DNA of 64,000 nucleotides, taken from contig JADLGW010000004.1 of assembly GCA_020849105.1 (NCBI GenBank), forward strand, positions 1 to 64,000. The letters run 5' to 3'. Below the pieces are notes generated by a model, which was given only the letters and a program-made list of their open reading frames with translations, did no database searches and was not told the origin of the DNA. Origin of the DNA: Phycisphaerales bacterium. Lineage in GTDB: Bacteria > Planctomycetota > Phycisphaerae > Phycisphaerales > UBA1924. A program made the position numbers and the translations under genes. This document shows, piece after piece, positions 1 through 8,240 of the stretch. Each line of letters begins with the position of its first letter. Within the stretch, counting starts at the first letter, position 1.

Positions 1-157
1 ACCCCCTGCTGCCGCAGGGGGCTCCGAACGAGATGATGCCGCCAGGAGCGCGGACGAGCCCGGCGTTCGCGGCGTGAGAGTACCCCCTGCTGCCGCAGGG
101 GGCTCCGAAAGAAACGACGCCGTCGCGGGCGCGGACGAGCCCGGGGTATACGCGGCG
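1..157. repeat. Tandem 81-bp palindromic element inside polX
   Basis: Two imperfect copies start at 1 and 82. Each begins with a perfect 8-bp stem and 4-nt loop (CCCCCTGC TGCC GCAGGGGG), followed by a conserved CTCCGAA and later GCGGACGAGCCCGG. The period is 27 codons, so both copies are read through in frame as PPAAAGGSER..ADEPGV. They sit in the linker between the polymerase part and the PHP domain of PolX. The architecture resembles the other palindromes in this window. Confidence 0.8.
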
Positions 158-958
158 CTCGGGCTGCCGTACCTGCCGCCGGAGGTGCGCGAGGACCGTG
201 GAGAGTTGTCGCTGACGGAAACGCCCCGCCTGCTGGAGGCGGGCGACATCAGGGCGGAACTGCACGCTCACACGACGGCGTCGGACGGGCAGATGGAGAT
301 CGAGGAACTGGCGCGGGCGGCGAAGGCGCGCGGGTTCCACACGATTGCGGTGACAGACCACTCGCGGAGCAGCGGGCCGGCGGGGGGTTTGCAGCCGGAC
401 CGTCTGCTGCTGCATGTGGAGGCGGTGCGGAAGGCGGCGGAGAGGGTGAAGGGGATCACGATTCTGGCCGGGAGCGAGGTGGACATCCTGGGCGACGGAC
501 GGCTGGACTACGACGACGGGACACTGGAGCACCTGGACATCGTGGTCGGGTCGCCGCACCACGCGCTGTCGCAGGAGCCGGAGGCGGCGACGAACCGGCT
601 GCTGGCGGCCATCCGCAACCCCCATCTGCGCATCCTGGGGCACCCGACGGGGCGGGTGATCAACCGGCGCCCGGGGCTGGCGCCCGACATGGCGCGGATC
701 ATCGCGGCCGCGATTGAGCGCGGCGTGGCGCTGGAGATCAACGCGCACTGGCTGCGCCTGGACCTGCGCGACGTGCACGTGCGGCAGGCGGTGGAGGCGG
801 GGTGCCTGATCGCGGTGGACTGCGACGTACACGCGCCGGAGGACTTTGACAACCTGCGGTACGGGGTGATGACGGCGCGGAGGGGCTGGCTGACGGCGGA
901 ACGGTGCGTCAACACATGGGGTGCGAAGCGGCTGCGGGAGTGGGTGGCGAGACGATAG
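2..958 (+). CDS. polX: DNA polymerase X family, C-terminal PHP domain (5' end outside the window)
   Basis: The frame is open to the left edge, so only the C-terminal part is seen. From the motif YAALGLPYLPPEVRED onward it matches the junction between the Pol X thumb region and the PHP phosphoesterase domain of bacterial PolX, a repair polymerase whose PHP domain carries 3'-5' exonuclease activity. Visible PHP metal-ligand motifs are LHAHTT, TDHS, AGSEVDIL, GSPHHAL, GHPTGR and the late D-x-H (DVHAP). The end is at the expected place, just after an ARRGWL helix. A GTG at 74 would give a 294-residue PHP-only protein, but the PPEVRED signature argues for a full-length PolX starting upstream. The residues before YAALGLP come from an in-frame duplicated palindromic element (1-157). 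A stand-alone PHP hydrolase is the less likely alternative. Confidence 0.85.
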   Translation, partial: PPAAAGGSERDDAARSADEPGVRGVRVPPAAAGGSERNDAVAGADEPGVYAALGLPYLPPEVREDRGELSLTETPRLLEAGDIRAELHAHTTASDGQMEIEELARAAKARGFHTIAVTDHSRSSGPAGGLQPDRLLLHVEAVRKAAERVKGITILAGSEVDILGDGRLDYDDGTLEHLDIVVGSPHHALSQEPEAATNRLLAAIRNPHLRILGHPTGRVINRRPGLAPDMARIIAAAIERGVALEINAHWLRLDLRDVHVRQAVEAGCLIAVDCDVHAPEDFDNLRYGVMTARRGWLTAERCVNTWGAKRLREWVARR

Positions 959-1243
959 AGGGGTGCCGGTGATCCGAGCCGGCCGTGCACCTGCCCGCCG
1001 CGGCGGGGGCGTGTACCGCGACAGAGGTTGGGCGACGGGCGGTGGCACTCGGCCGGTATCCCACATGGCACAGAAGGCGGGACCTGATCGAGTCCGCGTC
1101 GCGGCCGGTTGATGTTGGCGGGTGACCCGCCTGCGCGGTGTCGCTCCACCTCGCTGGCGCGTCAGACTCATCGAAGGTCAGCACTGGATCGAGGAGGACG
1201 TCAGGCTCGTTCACGTGAGGAATCGAGAAGCGCCCCCTCCGTC

Positions 1244-1290
1244 TTCGTCGCTGCGCGACGAATCCACCTCCCCCGCCAGGGCGGGGGAGG
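1244..1290. repeat. Double-hairpin palindromic element in the polX-epimerase gap (possible bidirectional terminator)
   Basis: The gap 959-1296 between two convergent genes holds no convincing gene. Its right part has two adjacent palindromes: TTCGTCGC TGC GCGACGAA (1244-1262) and CCTCCCCCGC CAGG GCGGGGGAGG (1267-1290). The second ends 6 bp before the stop codon of the minus-strand epimerase, so it could terminate either transcript, although no U-tract follows on either side. The two-hairpin layout matches each unit of the array at 51265-51641, which suggests a dispersed repeat rather than a simple terminator. Nothing recognisable was found in 959-1243. Confidence 0.7.
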
Positions 1291-1296
1291 ATGAGA

Positions 1297-2349
1297 TCAC
1301 TTGCCCGCCCGCTCCATCTCGCCGCGGACGATCTGCTCGACGATCTCCGGGAGGGTGATGGTGATGTCCCAGTCGGGGAAGTGCTCCCGCATCTTCGTCA
1401 GGTCGCTGATGTAGCAGATGTGGTCGCCGACGCGGTTGGTGCCCGAGTACATGGAGTTGAGTTTCTTCCCGCTCGCCTCCTCGCACATCCTGATGCACTC
1501 CATCATGCTGGCGGCGTTGGTGCGCCCGCCGCCGAGGTTGTAGACCTCCCCGTTGCGGGGGCGGCGCATGAAGGCGTCGAAGGCGCGGGTGACGTCCAGC
1601 GAGTGGATCTGGTCGCGGACCTGCTTGCCCTTGTACCCGAAGATCGTGTACTTGCCGCCGGTGACGACGACCTTCGCCAGGTACGACAGGTAGCCGTGGA
1701 GTTCCACGCCGCTGTGGCGCGGGCCCGTGAGGCACCCGCCGCGGAACACGCCGACGGGCAGACTGAAGTAGCGCCCGTACTCCTGGGCCATCAGGTCGCC
1801 GGCGGCCTTCGACGCGCCGAAGAGCGAGTGCAGGCAGCGGTCGACGCGCATGTCCTCGCGGATGCCGTTGTAGTCGGCGGGGTCGGCGTACTCCCAGCGG
1901 GTCGGCATCTCCTTCAGCGGGAGTTCATTGGGGGCGTCGCCGTAGACCTTGTTCGTGGACATGTGACAGAAGGGCGCCTCGGGGCAGTGCCGGCGGTACA
2001 TCTCCAGCACGTTGACGGTGCCGGTGCCGTTGACCCCGAAGTCGATGAGGGGGATGTCCTTGGCCTTGTCGTGGCTGGGCTGGGCGGCGCAGTGGATGAT
2101 GGCGTCGAACCTGTGGGCCTTGAAGACCCTTTCCAGGGCGTTCTCGTCGCGGATGTCGACCTGGTGGTGGGTGAAGCGTCTGGCGGTCTTGCGAAGGCGG
2201 TCCAGGTTCCAGGTGGTGTCGCCGCCGGGGCCGAAGAACTCCCGGCGCATGTTGTTGTCGATGCCGTGGACTTCATGCCCCTGCTGGTCGTAGTACTCGA
2301 CCGCCTCGGACCCGATGAGGCCGCTAGAACCGGTGACCAGGACTCGCAT
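1297..2349 (-). CDS. NAD-dependent sugar epimerase, CDP-paratose 2-epimerase-like
   Basis: This is an extended short-chain dehydrogenase of about 350 residues. It opens with the NAD-binding motif MRVLVTGSSGLIGSEAVE, has the acid residue in GIDNNMR, and the catalytic S/T..YxxxK region around MSTNKVYGD and the later FGASKAAGD. The long stretch FRGGCLTGPRHSG plus ELHGYLSYL is characteristic of CDP-paratose (CDP-tyvelose) 2-epimerases, which make 3,6-dideoxyhexoses for surface glycans. Specificity is inferred, because related UDP-sugar epimerases share most of it. The start at 2349 is chosen because GGAGGGATC lies directly before the ATG and the Rossmann motif starts at residue 2. A longer frame upstream runs through repeat DNA. 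The gene faces away from the glycosyltransferase cluster and probably supplies it with an activated sugar. Confidence 0.82.
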   Translation of the reverse strand: MRVLVTGSSGLIGSEAVEYYDQQGHEVHGIDNNMRREFFGPGGDTTWNLDRLRKTARRFTHHQVDIRDENALERVFKAHRFDAIIHCAAQPSHDKAKDIPLIDFGVNGTGTVNVLEMYRRHCPEAPFCHMSTNKVYGDAPNELPLKEMPTRWEYADPADYNGIREDMRVDRCLHSLFGASKAAGDLMAQEYGRYFSLPVGVFRGGCLTGPRHSGVELHGYLSYLAKVVVTGGKYTIFGYKGKQVRDQIHSLDVTRAFDAFMRRPRNGEVYNLGGGRTNAASMMECIRMCEEASGKKLNSMYSGTNRVGDHICYISDLTKMREHFPDWDITITLPEIVEQIVRGEMERAGK

Positions 2350-2363
2350 GATCCCTCCGTGAC

Positions 2364-2450
2364 ACCGCTCTCCAGAGCGGTGGGCAGTCTCCAAGGGAAC
2401 GAAACCACCGCTCTGGAGAGCGGTGCCACCGGCGCGAAACCACCGCGGTG
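2364..2450. repeat. Inverted pair of palindromes upstream of the epimerase
   Basis: Two palindromes of the same family lie in opposite orientation: ACCGCTC TCCA GAGCGGT at 2364-2381 and ACCGCTC TGGA GAGCGGT at 2407-2424. Because one is the reverse complement of the other in the loop, the two copies can also pair with each other. A third palindrome, CACCGCGGTG, is at 2441-2450. They occupy the divergent intergenic region (2350-2642) between the epimerase and the first glycosyltransferase, where promoters for both directions must lie. Confidence 0.75.
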
Positions 2451-2642
2451 CCACCGGCGGTGCCAGCCGAACCGAACCGGCGAGTATATCGGGCGGTTGG
2501 CGGACGGCGTGAAACCGAACCGGCTCGCGACCCGATGGCTATATGTACGGATCGGGCCCCAGAGGGTGCAAAGGATATAGGACGGGGCGTGCAGCCCCAC
2601 CCGGGGAGCGGGCGCTCCCCCGGCCGGGTTCCGGGACTCAGG

Positions 2643-3977
2643 ATGCATCTCACGATCATCAACCAGTTCTACCGGCCCGACGTGGCCCCCACCGCCGCCC
2701 TCGCGGAATCGCTGGCCAATCACCGGGCGGCGATGGGTGATCGGGTGACGGTCATCACGGGCCGCGGCGGGTACACGGGCGGTGAGGGAGCGGGTGGCGC
2801 GGCCGGCAGCAACCCCCTGGTCCTGCGGTTGTGGACCCCCGGCTTCGGCAAGACGAGCCACGCGCGGCGGGTCGCCGACTACGCCGCGTTCTACACGCTG
2901 GCGGCGTGGCGCCTGGTGACGATGCCGCGGCAGGACGTGATCGTGTCGCTGACGACGCCGCCGCTGATCGCGCGGGCGGCGGCGCTGCACACTCAACTTC
3001 ACCGGGGCTCGAAACTGATCCTCTGGAACATGGACTGCTACCCGGACGCGGCCGAGCGTGCGGGCGTCGTGAAGCCCGGGGGCGTTGGCGCACGCCTGGT
3101 GCACGCGGTGAACCGGGGCATCTTCGGTCGCCTCGCGCACGTTGTGTGCCTCGATACCGCGATGGCGCGGCTGCTGTGCGGGCACTACGCCACGATCAAC
3201 CCGGGTCTCCCGGTGAGCATCATCCCGAACTGGGAGAACCTGGCGTTCTTCCCATCGGACGCGCGGCCCGAGCCGTGGCCGGAGGCGGGCACGCTCGGCC
3301 TGGACGGGAAGTTCGTCGTCCTCTACCTTGGCAACATGGGCTACGGCCACGAGTTCGGCACGGTGCTGGACGCCGCCGAGAAACTCAGGGACGAGCCCGT
3401 GGTGTTCCTGTTCATCGGCGGCGGGAAGCGGGCCGGCTGGGTGGAGGCGGAGGTGGAGCGGCGTGGGCTCTCCAGCGTCATGCTCCGCGGCTATGTGCCC
3501 AAGGAGATGACGCCCGGCGTGATGACCTGCGCCGACGCCGCCCTTGTCACGCTGCTGGATGAGGCGGTGGGCGTGATGAGCCCGAGCAAGATCCACGCGA
3601 ACCTGGCCGCGGGCCTGCCGCTGATCTACGTCGGCGGGGCGGGCAGCAATGTCGATGACGCGGTGTCGCGGCACGGGTGCGGGGTCAGCCTGCGGATCGG
3701 CGATTCGGCCGGCCTTGCCTCGTACGTCCGCGGCCTGATCCGCGACCCGGCCCGGCTGCGGAGCGAGCGGGCGCGATCCCGTGCGGCCTTCGAGGCCGCG
3801 TACTGCGACCGCGCCGCGCTGCCGCTCTTTGACGCGGCGATCGATCAGGCCGTACACGGGCACCCCTGGGCACACGCCGCGATCGACTACGCCCGGTTCG
3901 ATCCGCCCTCGATTTCCGAGGATCTTTCGGGCCCTGGAAAGGGCCCGCCGCAGGGCGTGCGCGAGGTGGCGGCATGA
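2643..3977 (+). CDS. Glycosyltransferase family 4 (WbuB-like)
   Basis: This protein of 444 residues begins MHLTIINQFYRPDVAPTAA, the usual N-terminus of WbuB-type GT4 enzymes (GT-B fold). It has the middle IPNWENLAFFP and the donor-site region GYVPKEMTPGVMTCADAALV followed by SPSKIHANLAAGLPLIYVG. It would transfer a sugar from a nucleotide donor to a lipid-linked glycan on the cytoplasmic side of the membrane. The ATG at 2643 is chosen because the fold starts there; the frame is open further upstream through repeat DNA. The last ~17 residues (SGPGKGPPQGVREVAA) come largely from a palindromic element, so the natural C-terminus has been extended or replaced. It overlaps the next gene by 4 bp (ATGA), which implies translational coupling. 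Confidence 0.87.
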   Translation: MHLTIINQFYRPDVAPTAALAESLANHRAAMGDRVTVITGRGGYTGGEGAGGAAGSNPLVLRLWTPGFGKTSHARRVADYAAFYTLAAWRLVTMPRQDVIVSLTTPPLIARAAALHTQLHRGSKLILWNMDCYPDAAERAGVVKPGGVGARLVHAVNRGIFGRLAHVVCLDTAMARLLCGHYATINPGLPVSIIPNWENLAFFPSDARPEPWPEAGTLGLDGKFVVLYLGNMGYGHEFGTVLDAAEKLRDEPVVFLFIGGGKRAGWVEAEVERRGLSSVMLRGYVPKEMTPGVMTCADAALVTLLDEAVGVMSPSKIHANLAAGLPLIYVGGAGSNVDDAVSRHGCGVSLRIGDSAGLASYVRGLIRDPARLRSERARSRAAFEAAYCDRAALPLFDAAIDQAVHGHPWAHAAIDYARFDPPSISEDLSGPGKGPPQGVREVAA

Positions 3978-4029
3978 CGACGCTCCGGTCCGCGACGAGC
4001 GCGGCCCCGGGCCCTGGAAAGGGCCCGCC
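3928..4029. repeat. Duplicated 22-bp palindromic element at the GT4/GT2 junction
   Basis: An identical 22-bp sequence occurs at 3928-3949 and 4008-4029. Its core is GGGCCCT GGAA AGGGCCC. The first copy is in the last codons of the GT4 gene, the second in the first codons of the GT2 fusion gene. Both are read in the same frame as GPGKGPP although they are in different proteins. The start-to-start distance is 80 bp, close to the 77- and 81-bp periods of other repeats in the window. Confidence 0.85.
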
Positions 4030-5593
4030 CCGGGTTCGCTCCAACATCAGCGTGCTGATCATCGCCAAGAACGAAGAGAAGAACATCGGTCATGCGCTGG
4101 AGAGCGTCAGGGACTGGGCCGACGCCGTCTACGTCGTGGACTCGGGATCGACCGACGGCACCCGGGGGCTGGTGGAATCGGCCGGGGCGCACTTTGTCTC
4201 CCGCGCGTGGATCCACGCGGCGGAGCAGAAGAACTGGGCGCTCGACACGCTGCCGTGGGAGAGCGACTGGGTCTTCATCCTCGACTCCGACGAGGTGATC
4301 CTGCCGCAACTTCGGGATGAACTGCTGGCGATCTCGCAGCGCCCGGTGGAGGTGGTGCCCGAGGACGCCTTCTACATCAACCGGTACCTGATCTTCCTGG
4401 GCAGGCGCATCCGGCACAGCGGGTACTACCCGTCGTGGAACATGCGGTTCTTCAAGCGCGGGCGGGCGCGCTACGAGGACCGCGAGACCCACGAGCACAT
4501 GGTCACGCGGGGGCCCACCGGGTACCTCCGCGGGCACATGGAGCACAACGACCGGCGCGGGCTCGAGGTCTACATGGCCAAGCACAACTACTACTCGTCG
4601 TGCGAGGCCCGCGAGATCGTGAAGGTGATGACGGGGCACACGGGTTCCGGGCTGCGGCCGAACCTGCGGGGCAACGCGCTGGAGCGGAGGCGCTGGTTCA
4701 AGCATGTGGTGTACCCGCACCTGCCCGCCAAGTGGCTCTTCCGGTTCCTGTATACCTACTTCCTGCGTCTGGGCATCCTGGACGGGGTGACGGGGCTGCG
4801 GTTCTGCCTGTTCATCTCGACCTACGAACTGCTGATCGGGCTGAAGATCGCGGAACTGATGCAGACACCGGGCGCGGCGGCCGCGCTGCACGCGGCCCCC
4901 GGCGCGGCGCCCCCGCCGCCCGGCCCGCCGCCACCCCCGGCGCGGGGCGCGAGCCTCGCGACCCCCGACCACGCTCCGGCGGCCGGCGTGGAGCGGCTGA
5001 ACGGTCAACTCTCGGACGAGGAACTGATGAAGGATCGGGCGTTCCAGGCGGCGCAGGTGAGCCCGTGGACGACGCGCGAGAAGATCGGGCGGGCGCTGTG
5101 GATGATCGTGCGCGGGTCGCTGTTCCGCTTCAGTTGGCATAACTGGTACAGGTGGCGGGCGTTCCTGCTCCGCCGGTTCGGCGCGAAGATCGGGAAGAAC
5201 TGCATGATCCGCCCGACCGTGCGGGTGGAGATCCCGTGGAACGTGGTGATCGGCGACTATGTAGCGCTGGGCGACTTTGCGATCATCTACAGCCTCGGGC
5301 CCATCACGATCGGGCGGCGCGTCACGGTCAGCCAGTACGCGCACCTGTGCGCCGGGACGCACGAGTACACGAGGCCCGACCTGCCGCTGGTCCGCCCGCC
5401 GATCACGATCGGTGATGATGCATGGATCGCGGCCGACGCGTTCGTGGGCCCGAGTGTCACCGTGGGCGACGGGGCGATCCTGGGGGCGTGCGCGGTGACG
5501 ATGAAGGACCTGAAGCCGTGGACGATCTACGGCGGGAACCCCGCCAAGGCGGTCAAGCCGCGCCCGCCGCTGCACCCGGGGCTGGGAGGATGA
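3974..5593 (+). CDS. Fusion of a GT2 glycosyltransferase and a hexapeptide-repeat acyltransferase
   Basis: This 539-residue protein has two enzymatic parts. Residues ~23-290 are a GT2 (GT-A fold) domain of the WaaE/KdtX type, with ISVLIIAKNEEKNIG, DSGSTDGT at 56-63, AEQKNWALD and LDSDE. A Pro/Ala-rich linker follows (~295-330). Residues ~345-530 form a left-handed beta-helix acyltransferase like WcaF of colanic acid synthesis, with IGKNCMIRP, IGDYVALGD, the CAGTHEY histidine region and IGDDAWIAADAFVGPSVTVGDGA. It presumably adds a sugar and acetylates it or a neighbouring sugar. In most polysaccharide loci these are separate genes. The start is the ATG at 3974, preceded by GAGGTG and overlapping the upstream stop; residues ~11-20 derive from a palindromic element. 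It overlaps the next gene by 4 bp. Confidence 0.88.
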   Translation: MTTLRSATSAAPGPGKGPPRVRSNISVLIIAKNEEKNIGHALESVRDWADAVYVVDSGSTDGTRGLVESAGAHFVSRAWIHAAEQKNWALDTLPWESDWVFILDSDEVILPQLRDELLAISQRPVEVVPEDAFYINRYLIFLGRRIRHSGYYPSWNMRFFKRGRARYEDRETHEHMVTRGPTGYLRGHMEHNDRRGLEVYMAKHNYYSSCEAREIVKVMTGHTGSGLRPNLRGNALERRRWFKHVVYPHLPAKWLFRFLYTYFLRLGILDGVTGLRFCLFISTYELLIGLKIAELMQTPGAAAALHAAPGAAPPPPGPPPPPARGASLATPDHAPAAGVERLNGQLSDEELMKDRAFQAAQVSPWTTREKIGRALWMIVRGSLFRFSWHNWYRWRAFLLRRFGAKIGKNCMIRPTVRVEIPWNVVIGDYVALGDFAIIYSLGPITIGRRVTVSQYAHLCAGTHEYTRPDLPLVRPPITIGDDAWIAADAFVGPSVTVGDGAILGACAVTMKDLKPWTIYGGNPAKAVKPRPPLHPGLGG

Positions 5594-6771
5594 CGGACCG
5601 CCCCCTGCGCATCGTGCAGCACATCGATCACTTCCGCTTCGCGGCGGGAGGGGTGTGCCGCACCGTCAGCGACCTGTGCACGCTGCTGGCCGCCCGCGGG
5701 CACGACGTGACGCTCGTGACGCTCGACGACACGGACGTGCCTGCGGCGTGGAGGTCCGGTGGGCCCGGGTTGCCGCGTGCCGTCAACCTGCCGAGGGTGC
5801 GCCGGGCGGACGCCGGGCGCCTGCTCCGGGGGGCCGATTCCCTGCACCTGCACGGGATGTGGACGCTGTCCAACATCCCGCTGGCACGGGCGGCGCACCG
5901 CATGGGAGTTCCGTACGTCTTCAGCCCGCACGGGATGCTGGACGACTGGTGCATGGCGCAGCGGGGGCTGAAGAAGCGGGTCTTCATGCGGGCGATCGGG
6001 CGGAGGATGCTCGACCGGGCGGCGCTGGTACACTGCGAGACGCAAGGCGAGATGGACCAGGCCCGGAAGTGGTACGGCGGCGGACACGGTTTCATCGCGC
6101 CGCCGTTCATGGACCTTTCCCTGTACCGCACGCCGCCTGGGCCGGGGCCGGCACGGGCGAAGTTCCCGCAGATTGCGGTCGACGGGCCCCTGCTGCTCTT
6201 CCTCAGCCGCGTCCACCCGAAGAAGGGCCTCGGCACGCTGATCCGCGCGGCGGCGCTGCTGCGGGAGCGGGGCGTGCCGGTGCGGGTGGCGGCCGCGGGA
6301 ACGGGTGAGCCGGATTACGTTGAGGAGTTGCGGCGGCTGGCAGCGGGCCTGGGGATCGGCGGGCACGTCCATTTCCTGGGCATGGTGGGCGGGGCGGAGA
6401 AGGTCTCGCTGTACCAGGCCGCGGATGTCTTCGTGTTGCCGACGCACCAGGAGAACTTCGGGCTGGTGCTCTACGAGTCCCTGGCGGCGGGCACGCCCGT
6501 GGTCACCACGCGAGCGGTGGACCCGTGGCGAGAACTTGAAGCGACGGGCGGCGCGGTGACGGCCGAGAACACGCCCGAGGCGATGGCGGGCGCGGCGGCG
6601 GCGATCCTGCGGGACCCGGGGCTCCGGGGGCGGATGGGCGCCTCGGGGCGCGACGCCGTGCTGAAGCAGCAGGAGGGCGAGCACCTCTGCCGCGTGTACG
6701 AATCGATGCTCGCGCCCCGGTCCGCCGCGGACGCGACCCACTACACTCCCGCCGGAGCCTCCGCGTGCTGA
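5590..6771 (+). CDS. Glycosyltransferase family 4
   Basis: The protein has 393 residues and a GT-B fold. The N-terminal acceptor domain begins RIVQHIDHFRFAAGGVCRTV. The C-terminal donor domain carries LFLSRVHPKKGLGTLI and the EX7E-type motif in HQENFGLVLYESLAAGTPVV. It should add one sugar to the growing exopolysaccharide repeat. The ATG at 5590 overlaps the stop of the upstream fusion gene and is preceded by GGGAGG, which fixes the start. It overlaps the next gene by 7 bp, so the four genes from 2643 to 8126 form a tight operon. Confidence 0.88.
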   Translation: MTDRPLRIVQHIDHFRFAAGGVCRTVSDLCTLLAARGHDVTLVTLDDTDVPAAWRSGGPGLPRAVNLPRVRRADAGRLLRGADSLHLHGMWTLSNIPLARAAHRMGVPYVFSPHGMLDDWCMAQRGLKKRVFMRAIGRRMLDRAALVHCETQGEMDQARKWYGGGHGFIAPPFMDLSLYRTPPGPGPARAKFPQIAVDGPLLLFLSRVHPKKGLGTLIRAAALLRERGVPVRVAAAGTGEPDYVEELRRLAAGLGIGGHVHFLGMVGGAEKVSLYQAADVFVLPTHQENFGLVLYESLAAGTPVVTTRAVDPWRELEATGGAVTAENTPEAMAGAAAAILRDPGLRGRMGASGRDAVLKQQEGEHLCRVYESMLAPRSAADATHYTPAGASAC

Positions 6772-8126
6772 TCGCCCTCGCCATGCTGCTGATCCTGGCC
6801 GCGGTCATCCTGGCGGTGATGGTGCTGGTGCAGGCGTCGCGCGGGACCGTGGAACTGCTGAGTACACGCAACTTCTTCCTGCTCGGGTTCATCGTCTTCC
6901 AACTCTCCAGCGGCGTTCTCACGCTGCTGGCCGGCGCGTACGACGTGCTCCCGGTGAGCGACCAGCCGCGGGCCGGGGCGATCTACACCTTCCTGGTCCT
7001 GTTGTTCATCCCCGTGTTCCTGTGGGCGTACAAGCGCAAGCAACTGGCCCACTGGGTCGCGACGCGGTTCACCGGGAACACCGACTCCCCCGGGCCCATG
7101 AGCATGCTGGGGCTCGGCTACGCCTTCCTCGTTCTGGCGATCGTGCTGAAGTTCGCCGTCGTCTACATCCCCTACCTGGGCATCATCGCCGATGCCGTCG
7201 GGTCTTCGTACCTGGTGCTTGCGGTGGGGATCGCGGCGTGGGCGGTGGCGCCCCGCATCTTCAACGCCCCTGTGCTGGCGCTGGCCATGCCCCTGGTCCT
7301 GCTCTGCTTCATCACGTCGGTCAGCCGCGGCGCTTTCGGGCGGCGTGACATCGTGGCGATGGTCATCAGCATGGCGTGGGGGGCGTACTACAGCCACTGG
7401 CGGTATGTGGGCCTTTCACGCCTGCTCATCCCCGCCGGGCTGGTGATGGTGCCGGGGCTGCTGCTCTTCGGCGCCTTCACCGCGACGCGGACCAGCGGCG
7501 AAACCGCGGCCTCGCCGGCGCAGGTCGTGTCGCGGCTCATCTCGTCCAACCCGCTGAACGGGCTCTACGAACTGGGCACGGGACAGTTCGCGGCGGCCAA
7601 CTCGATGTGGCTGATCCAGACGCGGCCGGAGTCCTACCCGTTCGACCCGCTGCACACCGCCCGGTATGTGCTGTTCCACCCGATCCCGCGGTCGCTGTGG
7701 CCGGGCAAGCCGACGGCCCTGGGCCTCGTGATGCCCGACCAGGGGCATGTGAAGCGCGTGGACCCGAACCTGAACCTCGGCCCGGGGCTCATCGGGCACA
7801 TCTACAACGACAACCCGTGGCTGTCGTTCCTGCCGTACACCATCGTGCTCGGGCTCTTCCTGGGGTTCCTCGATGAACTGGTGCGCGTGCGTGTCTGGAA
7901 CCCGTTTGTCGTCCTTCCCATCGCGTGCGGGCTCGGGCAGATCGTCGCCCTGCCACGCGGGGAACTCGGGCTGTTCTTCGTCCTGACCGTTGTGTACATC
8001 ACCGGGGGCTGGGTTGCCATGACGATTGTCGGGATGGTGCTGCGTTCGCTCGGGCTCGTGGCCCCGGCGCCCGCGGGGGCTCCCCCCGACGAGCCGGAAT
8101 GGGAAGGCCGGCCCGCGACCGAATAA
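6765..8126 (+). CDS. Polytopic membrane protein, probable oligosaccharide repeat-unit polymerase (Wzy-like)
   Basis: This 453-residue protein has around ten hydrophobic segments (for example near residues 1-22, 34-52, 67-86, 105-125, 143-160 and several after residue 310) and one large hydrophilic loop at ~250-320. Membrane topology, size and position after three glycosyltransferases fit a Wzy-type polymerase of the oligosaccharide repeat unit polymerase group. Wzy proteins are poorly conserved, so this is an inference from context. A GTG at 6765 is taken as the start, with 7 bp of overlap with the previous gene; an ATG at 6783 is possible. Confidence 0.65.
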   Translation: MLIALAMLLILAAVILAVMVLVQASRGTVELLSTRNFFLLGFIVFQLSSGVLTLLAGAYDVLPVSDQPRAGAIYTFLVLLFIPVFLWAYKRKQLAHWVATRFTGNTDSPGPMSMLGLGYAFLVLAIVLKFAVVYIPYLGIIADAVGSSYLVLAVGIAAWAVAPRIFNAPVLALAMPLVLLCFITSVSRGAFGRRDIVAMVISMAWGAYYSHWRYVGLSRLLIPAGLVMVPGLLLFGAFTATRTSGETAASPAQVVSRLISSNPLNGLYELGTGQFAAANSMWLIQTRPESYPFDPLHTARYVLFHPIPRSLWPGKPTALGLVMPDQGHVKRVDPNLNLGPGLIGHIYNDNPWLSFLPYTIVLGLFLGFLDELVRVRVWNPFVVLPIACGLGQIVALPRGELGLFFVLTVVYITGGWVAMTIVGMVLRSLGLVAPAPAGAPPDEPEWEGRPATE

Positions 8127-8240
8127 CCGGCCGCCTCGGGCGTTCACCCTTCCGGGCGTTGGACGTGTGCCGCTCGTGCGGCGTGGGCGCCCCGGCCGCG
8201 ACGCTGCGGACAGCAATGTCCGGGCAACATCGGGGGGATA

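Noticed and set aside
959-1243. Possible gene remnant between polX and the epimerase
   Set aside because: Neither strand gives recognisable protein or coherent codon use.
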